Part shown: positions 1 to 7,167 of the stretch, piece by piece
Layout of the letters: the number at the start of each line of letters is the position of its first letter
Position numbering within the stretch: position 1 is the stretch's first letter
Origin: Campylobacter sp.
GTDB lineage: Bacteria; Campylobacterota; Campylobacteria; Campylobacterales; Campylobacteraceae
Direction of reading: 5' to 3'
Length of the DNA stretch: 7,168 bases
NCBI GenBank assembly: GCA_017506845.1
Contig: JAFVMP010000182.1
Span: forward strand, 1 to 7,168
Translations under genes and position numbers: made by a program
Notes under the pieces: model-generated
What the model saw: the letters and a program-made list of their open reading frames with translations, nothing else
Told to the model about the DNA's origin: nothing
Database searches by the model: none

Positions 1-123
1 AAAACCAACTCTATAAAAGCTCTAAATGATGCAATTTTTAACTCTGTTAAAAGTGGTAAAATAGAGATTACTAGAATTATTGATGCGTATAATCGTATAA
101 TTGCCCAAAAGGCTAGATTCTAA
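1..123 (+). CDS. C-terminal 40 codons of an unidentified plus-strand gene
   Basis: The plus-strand frame starting at base 1 is open for 40 codons and ends with TAA at 121-123, so only the tail of a gene is present. The peptide begins KTNSIKALNDAIF and ends IIAQKARF. It is a mixed polar/hydrophobic stretch with regularly spaced Ile, Leu and Ala, consistent with an amphipathic helix. I see no membrane segment or catalytic motif and do not recognise the family. Composition and codon use (AAA, ATT, GAT, AAT) match the Campylobacter genes beside it. It is the only plus-strand gene in the window. It converges on the minus-strand run, and its stop codon overlaps the TAG of the neighbouring gene by two bases. 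The absence of in-frame stops and the placement of its end exactly at the neighbour's end support it as real. Confidence 0.6.
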   Translation, partial: KTNSIKALNDAIFNSVKSGKIEITRIIDAYNRIIAQKARF

Positions 124-136
124 TCTCTATCTAGCC
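107..136 (-). terminator. Hairpin spanning the convergent stop codons, likely intrinsic terminator
   Basis: GGCTAGAT at 111-118 and ATCTAGCC at 129-136 are perfect inverted complements, giving an 8-bp stem with a 10-base loop (119-128). Read on the minus strand, the stem is followed at once by TTTT (110-107), the layout of a Rho-independent terminator for the transporter run, although the U tract is short. On the plus strand the stem is followed by CAAG, so termination in that direction is less supported. Both stop codons (120-123) lie in the loop. Confidence 0.5.
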
Positions 137-554
137 CAAGTCTGTTAAACTCACCTCTTAAATTCTCTTTGATATTGCTAGCAAGCTGTTCTCCGTTTAT
201 AAAATTAGACTCTACAAAATTATCAAGCCTACTAAGAAGAGCAAAAAGTTTGCTTTGCCACTGTGTGCTATCTTTTGAATTTAAAGACTCAATAAATACA
301 AGTTCTTTACTAAAATCGCTTAAAGCTTCTAGTATTTCATCTTTTTTATTGGGTTCTAATATCATATCTTCTTGGGTATTTTGACGCAATATATCTATTT
401 GCTTATCTATCGCATCACAAAATTTAGAATAGGCTAAATTTGGATTTTCATCATCATTTGTGATATTTTGTGTTACTTTATTTATCTGTTTATAGAGTAT
501 TACTCCTACAATTAATACAGCAACTGCCATTATAATTAAATCATTTTGTGCCAT
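120..554 (-). CDS. Small membrane-anchored protein of unknown function
   Basis: This is a 144-residue protein of no family I recognise. Residues about 5-22 form one hydrophobic helix (LIIMAVAVLIVGVIL) followed by lysines, so it is probably a single-pass inner-membrane anchor with Nin-Cout or signal-anchor topology. The remaining ~120 residues are polar, acidic and probably mostly helical, with heptad-like Leu/Ile/Phe spacing around residues 75-115, but there is no enzymatic motif. The start is well supported: AAGGAG at 565-560 lies six bases upstream of the ATG. The gene starts 14 bases inside the 3' end of the RarD-type gene in another frame, so it is the last gene of the transporter run and is probably co-translated with it. 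It ends tail-to-tail with the plus-strand gene. It could be an accessory or scaffold protein, but nothing in the sequence shows a function. Confidence 0.8.
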   Translation of the reverse strand: MAQNDLIIMAVAVLIVGVILYKQINKVTQNITNDDENPNLAYSKFCDAIDKQIDILRQNTQEDMILEPNKKDEILEALSDFSKELVFIESLNSKDSTQWQSKLFALLSRLDNFVESNFINGEQLASNIKENLRGEFNRLGLDRD

Positions 555-1416
555 TTTTTCTCCTTAAATTTGAAATTGTAGCAATTGCAAGACTAATCCA
601 TATGAGTGCAAAGCTAATAATTTTATAAAAATCTAAAGTCTCATTATATATAAAAACTGCAATAATCATACTTAAAGTTGGGCTTATATATTGCAAAAAT
701 CCAATTGTAGATAGTTTAAGATATTTGGTGCTAGCATTAAATGTAAGTAGTGGTAGTATAGTTACAAATCCGCTTAAAAATAGCATAATTCCATTAAAAT
801 TTATCCCAAATTCGCTGCTATTATTTATAGTTAGGTATAGCAAATAAAGTAGAGCAAAAGGCGTTAAAATGATAGTTTCAATAAATAACCCCTCAAATGT
901 TCTTACGCCAAGTCTTTTGCGTAAAAGTCCATATAATGCAAATGATAATGGCAGTATAATAGATATTAGCGGTAGATTGCCAATGGCGTAAATTTGAACT
1001 CCAATAGCAATAAATACGATAAAAATTGAGAGTTTTAAAGCAGGACTTAACTCCTCTTTTAATATAATAGCACCAAGAAGTATGGAAAAAAGTGGATTTA
1101 TAAAATATCCAAGACTAGTTGCTAAAATTTCATTTTGGTTAATTGCATAGATAAATACTCCCCAATTGCTAGCAATTAATGCACCTGTAATGGCTAAGGT
1201 TAGGGTAACTTTTTTTATTTTTGCTATTCTTTTGACGCTGTTTAATCTTTTTGTAATTATAAGTATAACTAGCAAAATTAAAGCTGACCATATAATCCTA
1301 TGAGCTAAAACCTCAGTAGCTGCAATTCCTTCGATGAATTTAAAAAATATCGGGAATACACCCCACATAATAAATGTAGCTAAAGCTAGGATAAATCCTT
1401 TTTGTGTTGCTTGCAT
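541..1416 (-). CDS. rarD: RarD-family DMT (EamA-superfamily) transporter
   Basis: This 291-residue, almost wholly hydrophobic protein is predicted to have about ten membrane helices. It matches the E. coli RarD pattern along its length: an N-terminal WGVFPIFFK helix (18-26), the block NWGVFIYAINQNEILATSLG (84-103) running into YFINPL, LYGLLRKRLG (161-170) in the central loop, and LSTIGFLQYISPT (235-247). RarD was named for a chloramphenicol-sensitive phenotype. Its true substrate is not settled, and the superfamily exports amino acids and other metabolites from the inner membrane. The length is normal for the family. The ATG shares its A with the TAA of the ATPase gene upstream (TAATG), with AGGTGA about 12 bases before it inside that gene, so translation is likely coupled. 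The 3' end overlaps the next gene by 14 bases. Family assignment is firm; substrate is unknown. A role in cysteine or other amino acid efflux is only suggested by the operon. Confidence 0.88.
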   Translation of the reverse strand: MQATQKGFILALATFIMWGVFPIFFKFIEGIAATEVLAHRIIWSALILLVILIITKRLNSVKRIAKIKKVTLTLAITGALIASNWGVFIYAINQNEILATSLGYFINPLFSILLGAIILKEELSPALKLSIFIVFIAIGVQIYAIGNLPLISIILPLSFALYGLLRKRLGVRTFEGLFIETIILTPFALLYLLYLTINNSSEFGINFNGIMLFLSGFVTILPLLTFNASTKYLKLSTIGFLQYISPTLSMIIAVFIYNETLDFYKIISFALIWISLAIATISNLRRKNGTK

Positions 1417-2159
1417 TAGTAGTTTAGATCACCTATAAATTTGAGAATTCTTGGATTATTTTGCGAGCCAAAAAACTCTTTTGGGGATTCAATAGTAACT
1501 ATTTTACCATCTTCTAAAAATATAATCTTATCAGCGATATCCTTGGCAAATTTAAGCTCATGAGTAACTAAAATCATAGTTTGATGTTCATTTGCTAGCA
1601 TTTTAAGCGTGGATAAAACTTCGCTTACTAGTTCTTTATCAAGTGCGCTTGTAGGTTCATCAAGCAATAAAATATTTGGCTTTAAGGCTACGGCTCTAGC
1701 AATTGCTACACGCTGTTGTTGTCCCCCGCTTAAAGAGCTAGGATAGGCATTTGCTTTATCTTTTAGGCCAAATTTTTCTAATAAAGATAGGGCGATATTA
1801 ATGGCTTTATCTTTATCGATTTTTTGTACGCTAATTAATCCTTGAGTAATATTTTGTGTAGCATTTAGATGAGCAAAAAGATTATAAGATTGAAATACCA
1901 TTCCCATTTTGCGTCTTAAATTTAAAATTTCTTGTTTGCTTGGATGGGATTTAAAATCAATTTTTAATGAACCATCGCTAAATTCTAAAATTCCACTATC
2001 TGGTATCTCTAGATAGTTTAATGAACGAAGAAGTGTAGTCTTGCCACTTCCACTTGGCCCAATAATTGCAATTATCTCACCTTTTTTAATATCAAAACTA
2101 ATATTTGATAATATGGTATGAGAGCCAATTTTTTTATTTATATCCCTTATTTGTAGCAT
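1416..2159 (-). CDS. tcyN: Polar amino acid (probably cystine) ABC transporter ATPase
   Basis: This is the cytoplasmic ATP-hydrolysing subunit of an amino acid importer, 247 residues as expected for the HisP/GlnQ/TcyN group. All motifs are intact: Walker A GPSGSGKTT (34-42), Q-loop Gln90 in VFQSYNLFAH, signature LSGGQQQR (143-150), Walker B ILLLDE (163-168), D-loop SALD (171-174) and switch His200 in LVTHELKF. AGAGGA lies just upstream of the ATG, and the gap to the permease stop is nine bases. The gene ends with TAATG shared with the RarD-type gene. The assignment to cystine rests on the substrate-binding protein two genes upstream; the ATPase alone shows only the polar amino acid class. The symbol follows the cystine system nomenclature and is tentative. 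Confidence 0.88.
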   Translation of the reverse strand: MLQIRDINKKIGSHTILSNISFDIKKGEIIAIIGPSGSGKTTLLRSLNYLEIPDSGILEFSDGSLKIDFKSHPSKQEILNLRRKMGMVFQSYNLFAHLNATQNITQGLISVQKIDKDKAINIALSLLEKFGLKDKANAYPSSLSGGQQQRVAIARAVALKPNILLLDEPTSALDKELVSEVLSTLKMLANEHQTMILVTHELKFAKDIADKIIFLEDGKIVTIESPKEFFGSQNNPRILKFIGDLNY

Positions 2160-2168
2160 ATTTTCCTC

Positions 2169-2837
2169 TTATAGATGCTTGCTAAATTTTGCCTCAAGGC
2201 GAGTTTGTAAATAACCAAGGCCTATACAAATAATCCAGTATATAAGAGCAGCTTGCGAATAGACTCTTAGAAATTCATAATTTTGAGAGGCGATAGTTTG
2301 AGCTTGACGAAATAGCTCAGCTACCAATACTACCGATGCTAGTGATGTATCTTTAACTAACGCAATAAATGTATTTGATAGGGTTGGTAGAGCAATTTTA
2401 AGTGCTTGTGGAGCAATAATTTTAATAAAAGTATCGCTATTAGTTAGCCCAATACTCCATCCAGCTTCCCATTGTCCCTTTGGTACGGCTAAAATACTAG
2501 CTCTAATAGTTTCACTGCTATATGCACCAATACTAAGGCTAAAAGCAATAATTGCACTAATAAATGGATCTAGCGTTATGCCAATATTTGGCAAGCCATA
2601 AAATATTATAAAAAGCTGTACAAGTAGAGGTGTTCCACGAATTATAGAGATGTAGAACCGGCAAATAGCCTTAACTAAATTTGATAGTGGATTCTTGCTG
2701 TGATTGATACGGATAAGTGCTACAATAACACCTATTGCAATACCACAAATAAAAGATATAATACTAAGGGGGATTGTATATAAAATAGCCCCCTTAATCA
2801 TAGGCAAAAATGCCTCAATATAATTACTCACTAACAT
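2169..2837 (-). CDS. tcyL: Polar amino acid (probably cystine) ABC transporter permease
   Basis: This 222-residue inner-membrane permease belongs to the His/Glu/Gln/Arg/cystine family (MetI-like fold), with about five membrane helices. The family marks are RGTPLLVQL (67-75), the EAA loop beginning EAGWSIGL at 124 with PQAL at 143-146, which docks with the ATPase, and KDTSLASVV (162-170). It is the only permease gene in the run, so the channel should be a homodimer, as in E. coli TcyL (YecS), unlike two-permease systems such as HisQM. The ATG (2837-2835) overlaps the binding-protein gene by 14 bases and has a GGAA about five bases upstream. A GTG two codons downstream is an alternative start. 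The substrate is inferred from the adjacent binding protein. Confidence 0.87.
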   Translation of the reverse strand: MLVSNYIEAFLPMIKGAILYTIPLSIISFICGIAIGVIVALIRINHSKNPLSNLVKAICRFYISIIRGTPLLVQLFIIFYGLPNIGITLDPFISAIIAFSLSIGAYSSETIRASILAVPKGQWEAGWSIGLTNSDTFIKIIAPQALKIALPTLSNTFIALVKDTSLASVVLVAELFRQAQTIASQNYEFLRVYSQAALIYWIICIGLGYLQTRLEAKFSKHL

Positions 2838-3573
2838 CTATTCCAAAATATTTTTCTGAAATTTGCTTTAGCGTTCCATCTTTTTTCATAGATTCAAGAG
2901 CTTTATTGATTCTATCTCTTTGTTCGGTTAGCTCTTTTTTAAATAAAAATACACTTCTTGTGCCATCGCCAGTGCTAAATGCTACTTTGATATTTTTATC
3001 GCCAGTTGTTTTGATATAGTTTAATATAGCAAGTTTATCGTTCATAGTAGCATTTGCTCTACCTTGACTTACTGCTTTAATAGCTGGTGCTAATCCATCA
3101 ACTAAAACAATATTTGCCCCATTTTCTATAGCAATCTCATAGTAGTTGCTACCCATTGCTTGAGCAATATTTTTGCCTTTAATATCGCTTAGTGAGTTGA
3201 TGCTATTATCATTAGCTCTTACAGCAACAGCAGCTGAAGTAACTATATATGGATCACTTAATGTGTAAAGCTGAGCCCTTTTTGGGTCTGCATCGCTTAT
3301 TTGATTTGCTATCATATCAAATCGATTTGAATTTAATCCTGAGAATATAGCATCCCAATTTGTCTCATGAAATTCAATCTCAAATCCAGCTCTTTTGGCT
3401 GCTTCAGTGATTACTTCTACATCATATCCTACTAGTTTGCCACTTGCATCATGATATGAAAATGGATTATATGTTCCTTCTGTTGCGACTCTTAATTTAT
3501 CTTTGTTAGTATTATTAGAAGAACATCCAATCATCAAAATACTAATAAATAAAAAAGATATTATTTTTTTCAT
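2824..3573 (-). CDS. tcyJ: Cystine-type solute-binding lipoprotein (SBP family 3)
   Basis: This is the periplasmic receptor of the importer, 249 residues. The N-terminus is a lipoprotein signal peptide: KK, a hydrophobic stretch FLFISILMI, then G-C with Cys17 as the acylated residue, so the protein should be anchored in the periplasm. The mature part follows the FliY/TcyJ cystine-binding pattern of E. coli: EGTYNPFSY (32-40), [10 protein letters not shown] (45-54), the W-D pair at 73-74, FDMIANQ (85-91), DPY (107-109), GSNYYE (141-146) and [14 protein letters not shown] near the C-terminus. Arg99 and Asp179 sit where this fold usually holds the ligand's carboxylate and amino groups. It differs clearly from my memory of C. 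jejuni CjaA and Peb1A. AAGGAG (3584-3579) precedes the ATG, and the gene heads the run behind a 124-bp leader. Cystine is the best guess; another polar amino acid cannot be excluded. Confidence 0.85.
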   Translation of the reverse strand: MKKIISFLFISILMIGCSSNNTNKDKLRVATEGTYNPFSYHDASGKLVGYDVEVITEAAKRAGFEIEFHETNWDAIFSGLNSNRFDMIANQISDADPKRAQLYTLSDPYIVTSAAVAVRANDNSINSLSDIKGKNIAQAMGSNYYEIAIENGANIVLVDGLAPAIKAVSQGRANATMNDKLAILNYIKTTGDKNIKVAFSTGDGTRSVFLFKKELTEQRDRINKALESMKKDGTLKQISEKYFGIDVSE

Positions 3574-3605
3574 ATTTACTCCTTAAATTTATTTAAAATT
3601 TTGTA

Positions 3606-3634
3606 ATGTTATCTAAAATATATAAATAAGTCAA
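3606..3634 (-). promoter_or_regulatory. Candidate promoter A for the transporter run
   Basis: On the minus strand TTGACT (3634-3629) and TAACAT (3611-3606) are separated by 17 bases, a sigma-70-like arrangement about 35 bases before the start of the binding-protein gene. Campylobacter promoters usually lack a conserved -35 element, so the TTGACT may be chance in very AT-rich DNA. No operator or riboswitch-like structure is evident in the leader. Confidence 0.3.
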
Positions 3635-3664
3635 TAAAAACTGTATAATTTAGATAAAGCCTAT

Positions 3665-3670
3665 ATTATA
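3665..3670 (-). promoter_or_regulatory. Candidate promoter B (-10 box TATAAT) for the transporter run
   Basis: A perfect minus-strand TATAAT lies 28 bases beyond the pgsA stop. It is preceded by T-rich sequence (TATATATTTTTTAAATAAC), which resembles the Campylobacter sigma-70 consensus of an extended T-rich upstream region plus TATAAT. Initiation here would give a leader of about 85 bases before the binding-protein gene. AT-richness makes chance matches common. Confidence 0.35.
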
Positions 3671-3697
3671 GTTATTTAAAAAATATATATAGTAAAA

Positions 3698-4240
3698 TTA
3701 TATATTTTTAATATTTTTAATATAAGCATGTATATATTCATATCCTGAATATAAGGTAAGAACAACAGAAATCCAAAGTAAAATTTCGCCACCCCACCAT
3801 TGCATAGATAAAAATCCAATAGCTACCATCTGGATTATTGTTTTAATTTTGCCAGCTATAGATGCGCTCACATCTATATTTTCGCTAGCCATCACGACTC
3901 TAAATCCAGTAATGAAAAACTCTCTAACAAGAATTATATATACTGCCCATGCATCAGCTCTATCTATTATCATTAAGCCTAAAAATGCTGCTAGAATCAG
4001 CATTTTATCAGCTAGTGGATCTAATATTGCACCTAGTTTTGTCTTTTGATTCCAGCTTCTAGCTATATATCCATCAAAAAAATCAGTAATACTAGCTACT
4101 ACAAATGTCAAAGCACAAAAGTAATTAAGCCAACTAATCTCTATAGCATCGTTACTATCTCTAATATGCAAAAGTAAAAAAAACATAAGTGGAGCTAAGA
4201 GTATGCGAAATATAGCTAGAGAATTTGGTAAATTTATCAT
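3698..4240 (-). CDS. pgsA: CDP-diacylglycerol--glycerol-3-phosphate 3-phosphatidyltransferase
   Basis: PgsA makes phosphatidylglycerol phosphate from CDP-diacylglycerol and glycerol-3-phosphate in the inner membrane, the committed step to phosphatidylglycerol and cardiolipin. The CDP-alcohol phosphotransferase motif is complete: D53-x2-D56-G57-x2-A60-R61-x8-G70-x3-D74-x3-D78, including the four metal-binding aspartates. The N-terminus has the PgsA-type NLPNSLAIFRILLAP (3-17). The 180-residue length with several membrane helices is normal for the family. The ATG overlaps the TGA of the SDR gene (ATGA), and no good Shine-Dalgarno is visible before it, so expression probably depends on translational coupling. 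It is the last gene of the first run, and no strong terminator follows. The related PssA type is less likely, given the N-terminal motif and length. Confidence 0.93.
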   Translation of the reverse strand: MINLPNSLAIFRILLAPLMFFLLLHIRDSNDAIEISWLNYFCALTFVVASITDFFDGYIARSWNQKTKLGAILDPLADKMLILAAFLGLMIIDRADAWAVYIILVREFFITGFRVVMASENIDVSASIAGKIKTIIQMVAIGFLSMQWWGGEILLWISVVLTLYSGYEYIHAYIKNIKNI

Positions 4241-5025
4241 TTAAAAGTAGTGCCACCATCTATTATAAATGTATGACCCGTTACCCAGCTAGCTTTTGAG
4301 CTGCATAGAAATAAACAAGCACCAGCAAGATCAGTTGGTTGCCCCATGCGACCTAAAGGGCTTAGTGAAGCCGTAGCATCTCTTACCTCTTCATAGTTTG
4401 TAAATGCTCTTAAGGCGTCAGTTTCTATTGGTCCGCCACTTACTACATTTACTCTAATATTTTTCTCGCCAAGCTCAGTAGCTGCGTATCTTGCCATAGC
4501 TTCTACAGCAGCTTTTGCTGTGCCGTGACCGCTATAGTGTTCTATATAGACTAGGTTTCCAGTTGAGCTTAAGCTAACTATGCTACCACCGCCAACTTTT
4601 TCCATTCTTTTAGCAGCTTCTTGAGAGCCTACTACAAATGCATTTACAGTTGCAGTAAAGATATTGTTTATTCCACGAGGTTTTAATTTCATAAATTTAG
4701 TATAACCACCAGCTACTGCGCGTCCTGAAATAATTGCATTTGATACAAAAAAGTCAATCCTATCAAAATCTTTATCAATTTCTAAAAATAGCTCTTTATA
4801 AGTTTCAGGCTCAAGAATATTTAAAGGATATGCTCTAGCTTTGATGCCAAACTCTTTTTCTAATTCTAATGCTTGATTTTTAGCCATCTCTTCATTAGAG
4901 TTATAGGTAAATGCAATATTTGCGCCATATTTTGCAAATTCAAGTACAATTGCTCTACCAATTCCTCTTGTTCCCCCACTAATAACTAAGGTTTTGCCTT
5001 TAAATTCTTCATGATAACAGTTCAT
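4237..5025 (-). CDS. fabL: FabL-like short-chain dehydrogenase/reductase (probable enoyl-ACP reductase)
   Basis: This 262-residue soluble Rossmann-fold SDR has the cofactor loop SGGTRGIG (16-23); Arg20 in the loop fits NADPH preference. The catalytic pair is Tyr164-x6-Lys171, the spacing of enoyl-ACP reductases FabI and FabL, not the Tyr-x3-Lys of classical SDRs such as FabG. The surroundings resemble B. subtilis FabL: QEAAKRMEKVGGGSIVSLSS (135-154), HYSGHGTAKAA, VNVVSGGPIETDALRAF (192-208), GRMGQPTDL and IDGGT at the C-terminus. FabL reduces the enoyl-ACP double bond in the last step of fatty acid elongation. Epsilonproteobacteria also carry FabI, so this enzyme may be a second reductase or act on another substrate. 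Its placement directly before pgsA fits membrane lipid synthesis. The ATG overlaps the dapA stop (TAATG), with AAGGA at 5035-5031. Confidence 0.8.
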   Translation of the reverse strand: MNCYHEEFKGKTLVISGGTRGIGRAIVLEFAKYGANIAFTYNSNEEMAKNQALELEKEFGIKARAYPLNILEPETYKELFLEIDKDFDRIDFFVSNAIISGRAVAGGYTKFMKLKPRGINNIFTATVNAFVVGSQEAAKRMEKVGGGSIVSLSSTGNLVYIEHYSGHGTAKAAVEAMARYAATELGEKNIRVNVVSGGPIETDALRAFTNYEEVRDATASLSPLGRMGQPTDLAGACLFLCSSKASWVTGHTFIIDGGTTFK

Positions 5026-5918
5026 TAAAATCCTTTTATATCGTAAGTTTTCATTATTGATTCTATCTTTTTGAGATTCTCACTGCTTGGAGTTACAAGC
5101 GGTAATCTATATTCTAAGCTATCTATTAAACCAGCAATATACATAGCAGCTTTAATAGGTATTGGATTTGACTCGCAAAATAGAACTTTATTTATATTAT
5201 ATAGTTTATCATTAATCTCTTTTGCTTTTAAAAACTCATTTTGCATAGCATAGTGAGTAAGAGCTGAAGTTTGATCTGGTAAGAGATTTGATGTAACTGA
5301 TATAACGCCTTTTCCGCCATTGCTTAAAACTGGATAGTTAATAGCATCATCACCGCTTAATAAATATATCTTTGGTTCATGGGCTAAAATATCAACACAT
5401 CTTTCTATATTGCCACTTGCTTCTTTAACTCCATATATATTATCGCAATCATTAAATAGCCTTATAATAGTCTCTGGTAGGATATCACACCCAGTTCTAG
5501 AAGGAACATTATAGAGCAAGATTGGGATATTTACTGACTTAGATATAGCTTTGTAGTGTTGATATATGCCTTCTTGAGTTGGTTTATTATAGTATGGTGC
5601 TACTGATAAGATTCCATCTGCGCCACAATTTTGAGCAAATTCAGCCAAACCTATAGCCTCGTGAGTAGCATTGCTTCCAGCACCTGCTAATACTTTTACA
5701 TCGCTATTTTTACACGCATTTACAGCTATCTCAATACAAATTCTGTGTTCATCATGTGTTAAAGTAGCACTCTCTCCAGTAGTGCCTACTGGAACAACTG
5801 CATCAATTCCATTTTTTATCTGTCTTTTAATAAGTTTTTCATAACCATTTTCATCTATTTTACCATTTTTAAAAGGTGTTACTAGAGCTGTCATCGCTCC
5901 ATAAATACTTTTTTTCAT
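5025..5918 (-). CDS. dapA: 4-hydroxy-tetrahydrodipicolinate synthase
   Basis: DapA condenses pyruvate with aspartate semialdehyde, the first committed step to lysine and meso-diaminopimelate for peptidoglycan, in the cytoplasm. The 297-residue TIM barrel is full length. The active site is intact: Lys165 in YGVKEASGN forms the pyruvate Schiff base, Tyr136 in YNVPSRTG and Thr46-Thr47 in GTTGES form the proton relay with Tyr109, and Arg141 binds the aldehyde substrate. His55, His58, Glu87 and Tyr109 match, with an offset of one, residues I recall from the lysine allosteric site of C. jejuni DapA, so lysine feedback inhibition is likely. The ATG overlaps the peptidase TGA (ATGA), with AAGGA at 5928-5924. 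It ends in TAATG with the SDR gene. Confidence 0.96.
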   Translation of the reverse strand: MKKSIYGAMTALVTPFKNGKIDENGYEKLIKRQIKNGIDAVVPVGTTGESATLTHDEHRICIEIAVNACKNSDVKVLAGAGSNATHEAIGLAEFAQNCGADGILSVAPYYNKPTQEGIYQHYKAISKSVNIPILLYNVPSRTGCDILPETIIRLFNDCDNIYGVKEASGNIERCVDILAHEPKIYLLSGDDAINYPVLSNGGKGVISVTSNLLPDQTSALTHYAMQNEFLKAKEINDKLYNINKVLFCESNPIPIKAAMYIAGLIDSLEYRLPLVTPSSENLKKIESIMKTYDIKGF

Positions 5919-7033
5919 TTGATTCCTTTTAATATAATTGTGGTGGATTTATCTTTGTTAAAATATCTATTTGCACACTCTTTGATATCTTGCGTTGTAA
6001 GCGCATTTGTCCTATCTGAGAGTTGCCAAAGTGGCTCTATATCGCCTCTTGCTATATAGCTTCCATACAGACTTGCAAGCTTGCTTGCGCTACTTAATGA
6101 GTAGACAAAATTACTCTTTAGACAATTTTTAATTTTTGTTAGCTCATCAGAGTCTATATCGTTCTTTTTTAGTTTTTTTAAAAGTTGCAAAATCTCTTTT
6201 TTAACTTTTTTAGCTTTAACACCTTGATTGCAAATAGCGATTATTATAAATAAATTTTCATCAATGCTTTCCATAGGGTAAGCATAAATTTGATTTACTA
6301 AATTTAATTTATCAATTAAGACTCGCTCAAATAATGAGCTTTTGCCGCTGCTAAGATATTCGCCAATTGCACTTAATGCAGTCTGGTCTGGATGATTAAA
6401 TGGCGGTATTTTATAGGCGATAGCTATCATCTCTACATCGCTTTGTTTGTGAATTATTAAAGACTTTTCTCCATTTTGTTCAGGTTCTATGCAGTGCATA
6501 GTAGGTATTTCGCAGCGATTTGCTATACCTTCAAAGTGTTTTTTGCCAAGCTCAAATGCAGTATTCTCGTCAATATCTCCAGTAATCATTAAAAATGCAT
6601 TTTTTGGCTGGTAAAATTTAGACCAAAACTCTTTAATATCATCAATATTCCAATTTTCAATATCTTTAATAAATCCAATTGGCGTCCAGTGATAAGGATG
6701 ATACATAAAAGCGTGATTAAATAGTCTAAAATACAGCATTCCAGTTGGATTATTATCTGTTCTCCATCTGCGTTCTTCTAAAACAACATCTCTCTCAGGT
6801 AAAAATTCATCTTCTTTAAGACTTAAATTTGCCATAATATCAGCATAAAGTTCTAGTGAAGTATCAAGATTTTGACTTGAACATTTGATAAAATAGTGAG
6901 TAAAATCAAAACCAGTACTAGCATTATTTACCCCACCAAAGCCTTTGACAATTGAGTCAAATTCGCCAGCTTTTCTATTGTCTGTACTTTTAAAATTTAG
7001 ATGTTCTAACATATGAGCGATTCCGCTCTTACC
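5915..7033 (-). CDS. M16 family zinc metallopeptidase, N-terminus missing
   Basis: This is an insulinase/processing-peptidase-like protein of the kind annotated as a zinc protease next to dapA in Campylobacter. The frame reads [14 protein letters not shown] before continuing, so the zinc motif HxxEH is encoded at 7015-7001, and the ATG at 7012 lies inside it and is not the true start. The third zinc ligand is the second Glu of VVLEERRW, 75 residues after the second His, the normal M16 spacing. An M16 catalytic domain is followed from about residue 115 by an inactive M16C-type domain ([16 protein letters not shown] onward). About 373 residues are visible; by comparison with C. jejuni I estimate 40-45 N-terminal residues are missing. 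Upstream of the GGT at 7033 the DNA becomes GC-rich, and this frame hits TGA at 7127-7129, so the missing part is not simply off the window. The join is probably an assembly error. It heads the dapA run (ATGA overlap); substrate and localisation are unknown. Confidence 0.88.
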   Translation of the reverse strand, partial: GKSGIAHMLEHLNFKSTDNRKAGEFDSIVKGFGGVNNASTGFDFTHYFIKCSSQNLDTSLELYADIMANLSLKEDEFLPERDVVLEERRWRTDNNPTGMLYFRLFNHAFMYHPYHWTPIGFIKDIENWNIDDIKEFWSKFYQPKNAFLMITGDIDENTAFELGKKHFEGIANRCEIPTMHCIEPEQNGEKSLIIHKQSDVEMIAIAYKIPPFNHPDQTALSAIGEYLSSGKSSLFERVLIDKLNLVNQIYAYPMESIDENLFIIIAICNQGVKAKKVKKEILQLLKKLKKNDIDSDELTKIKNCLKSNFVYSLSSASKLASLYGSYIARGDIEPLWQLSDRTNALTTQDIKECANRYFNKDKSTTIILKGIK

Positions 7034-7167
7034 TCGTACGCAAGCTGGGGAGATACGAATGCCTCGATAGGCTGCAGCACGGTGTCTCCAAGCGTTTCGG
7101 CGAGGGCATAGACTGTGCTTCTGCCGTCATACATCGCGTAGTATCCGCCGCCTGTGGTTATTCTGTT
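7021..7167 (-). CDS. Fragment of a DUF4340-like protein from another organism
   Basis: In the GC-rich right edge the minus-strand frame beginning at 7167 is open for the whole segment. It encodes 49 residues, including ITTGGGYYAMYDGRSTVYAL and then [21 protein letters not shown], and runs into a TAG at 7009-7007 once in Campylobacter sequence. The pattern of paired aromatics, a 'dG-x-x-VY' turn, and then 'P-x-E-x-F-V-S-P' resembles DUF4340 proteins of Clostridia-like Firmicutes, which sit beside gliding-type ABC transporter genes. This is pattern memory from a short fragment, not an alignment. It has neither start nor stop of its own. Coding style (GGC, GCC, CTG, GTC) differs sharply from all other genes here. 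Confidence 0.45.

Noticed and set aside
169..384. Plus-strand open frame of 71 codons
   Set aside because: It lies wholly inside the minus-strand 144-residue gene, is serine/leucine-rich as expected of an antisense frame, and has no ribosome binding site.
2810..3019. Plus-strand open frame of 69 codons
   Set aside because: It is antisense to the well-supported binding-protein and permease genes, with low-complexity composition and no start signal.
3574..3697. Riboswitch, T-box or small RNA in the leader of the transporter run
   Set aside because: The 124 bases are almost pure A/T, with only weak TATA-type self-complementarity and no conserved core I could recognise.
3849..4049. Plus-strand open frame of 66 codons
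   Set aside because: It is the complement of the pgsA catalytic region, whose motif is perfect on the minus strand.
5071..5253. Plus-strand open frame of 60 codons
   Set aside because: It is the complement of the dapA 3' region and has no independent support.
7010..7012. ATG at 7012 as the true start of the M16 peptidase
   Set aside because: This Met is the second residue of the HMLEH zinc motif. The codons before it (GKSGIAH) match the family, and no ribosome binding site stands before it.
7030..7126. M16 peptidase frame continuing through the GC-rich segment as a real N-terminus
   Set aside because: The reading is Arg/Ala/Cys-rich and unlike any M16 N-terminus, lacks a start codon, and ends at TGA 7127-7129. 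Another frame in the same DNA reads as a better protein.
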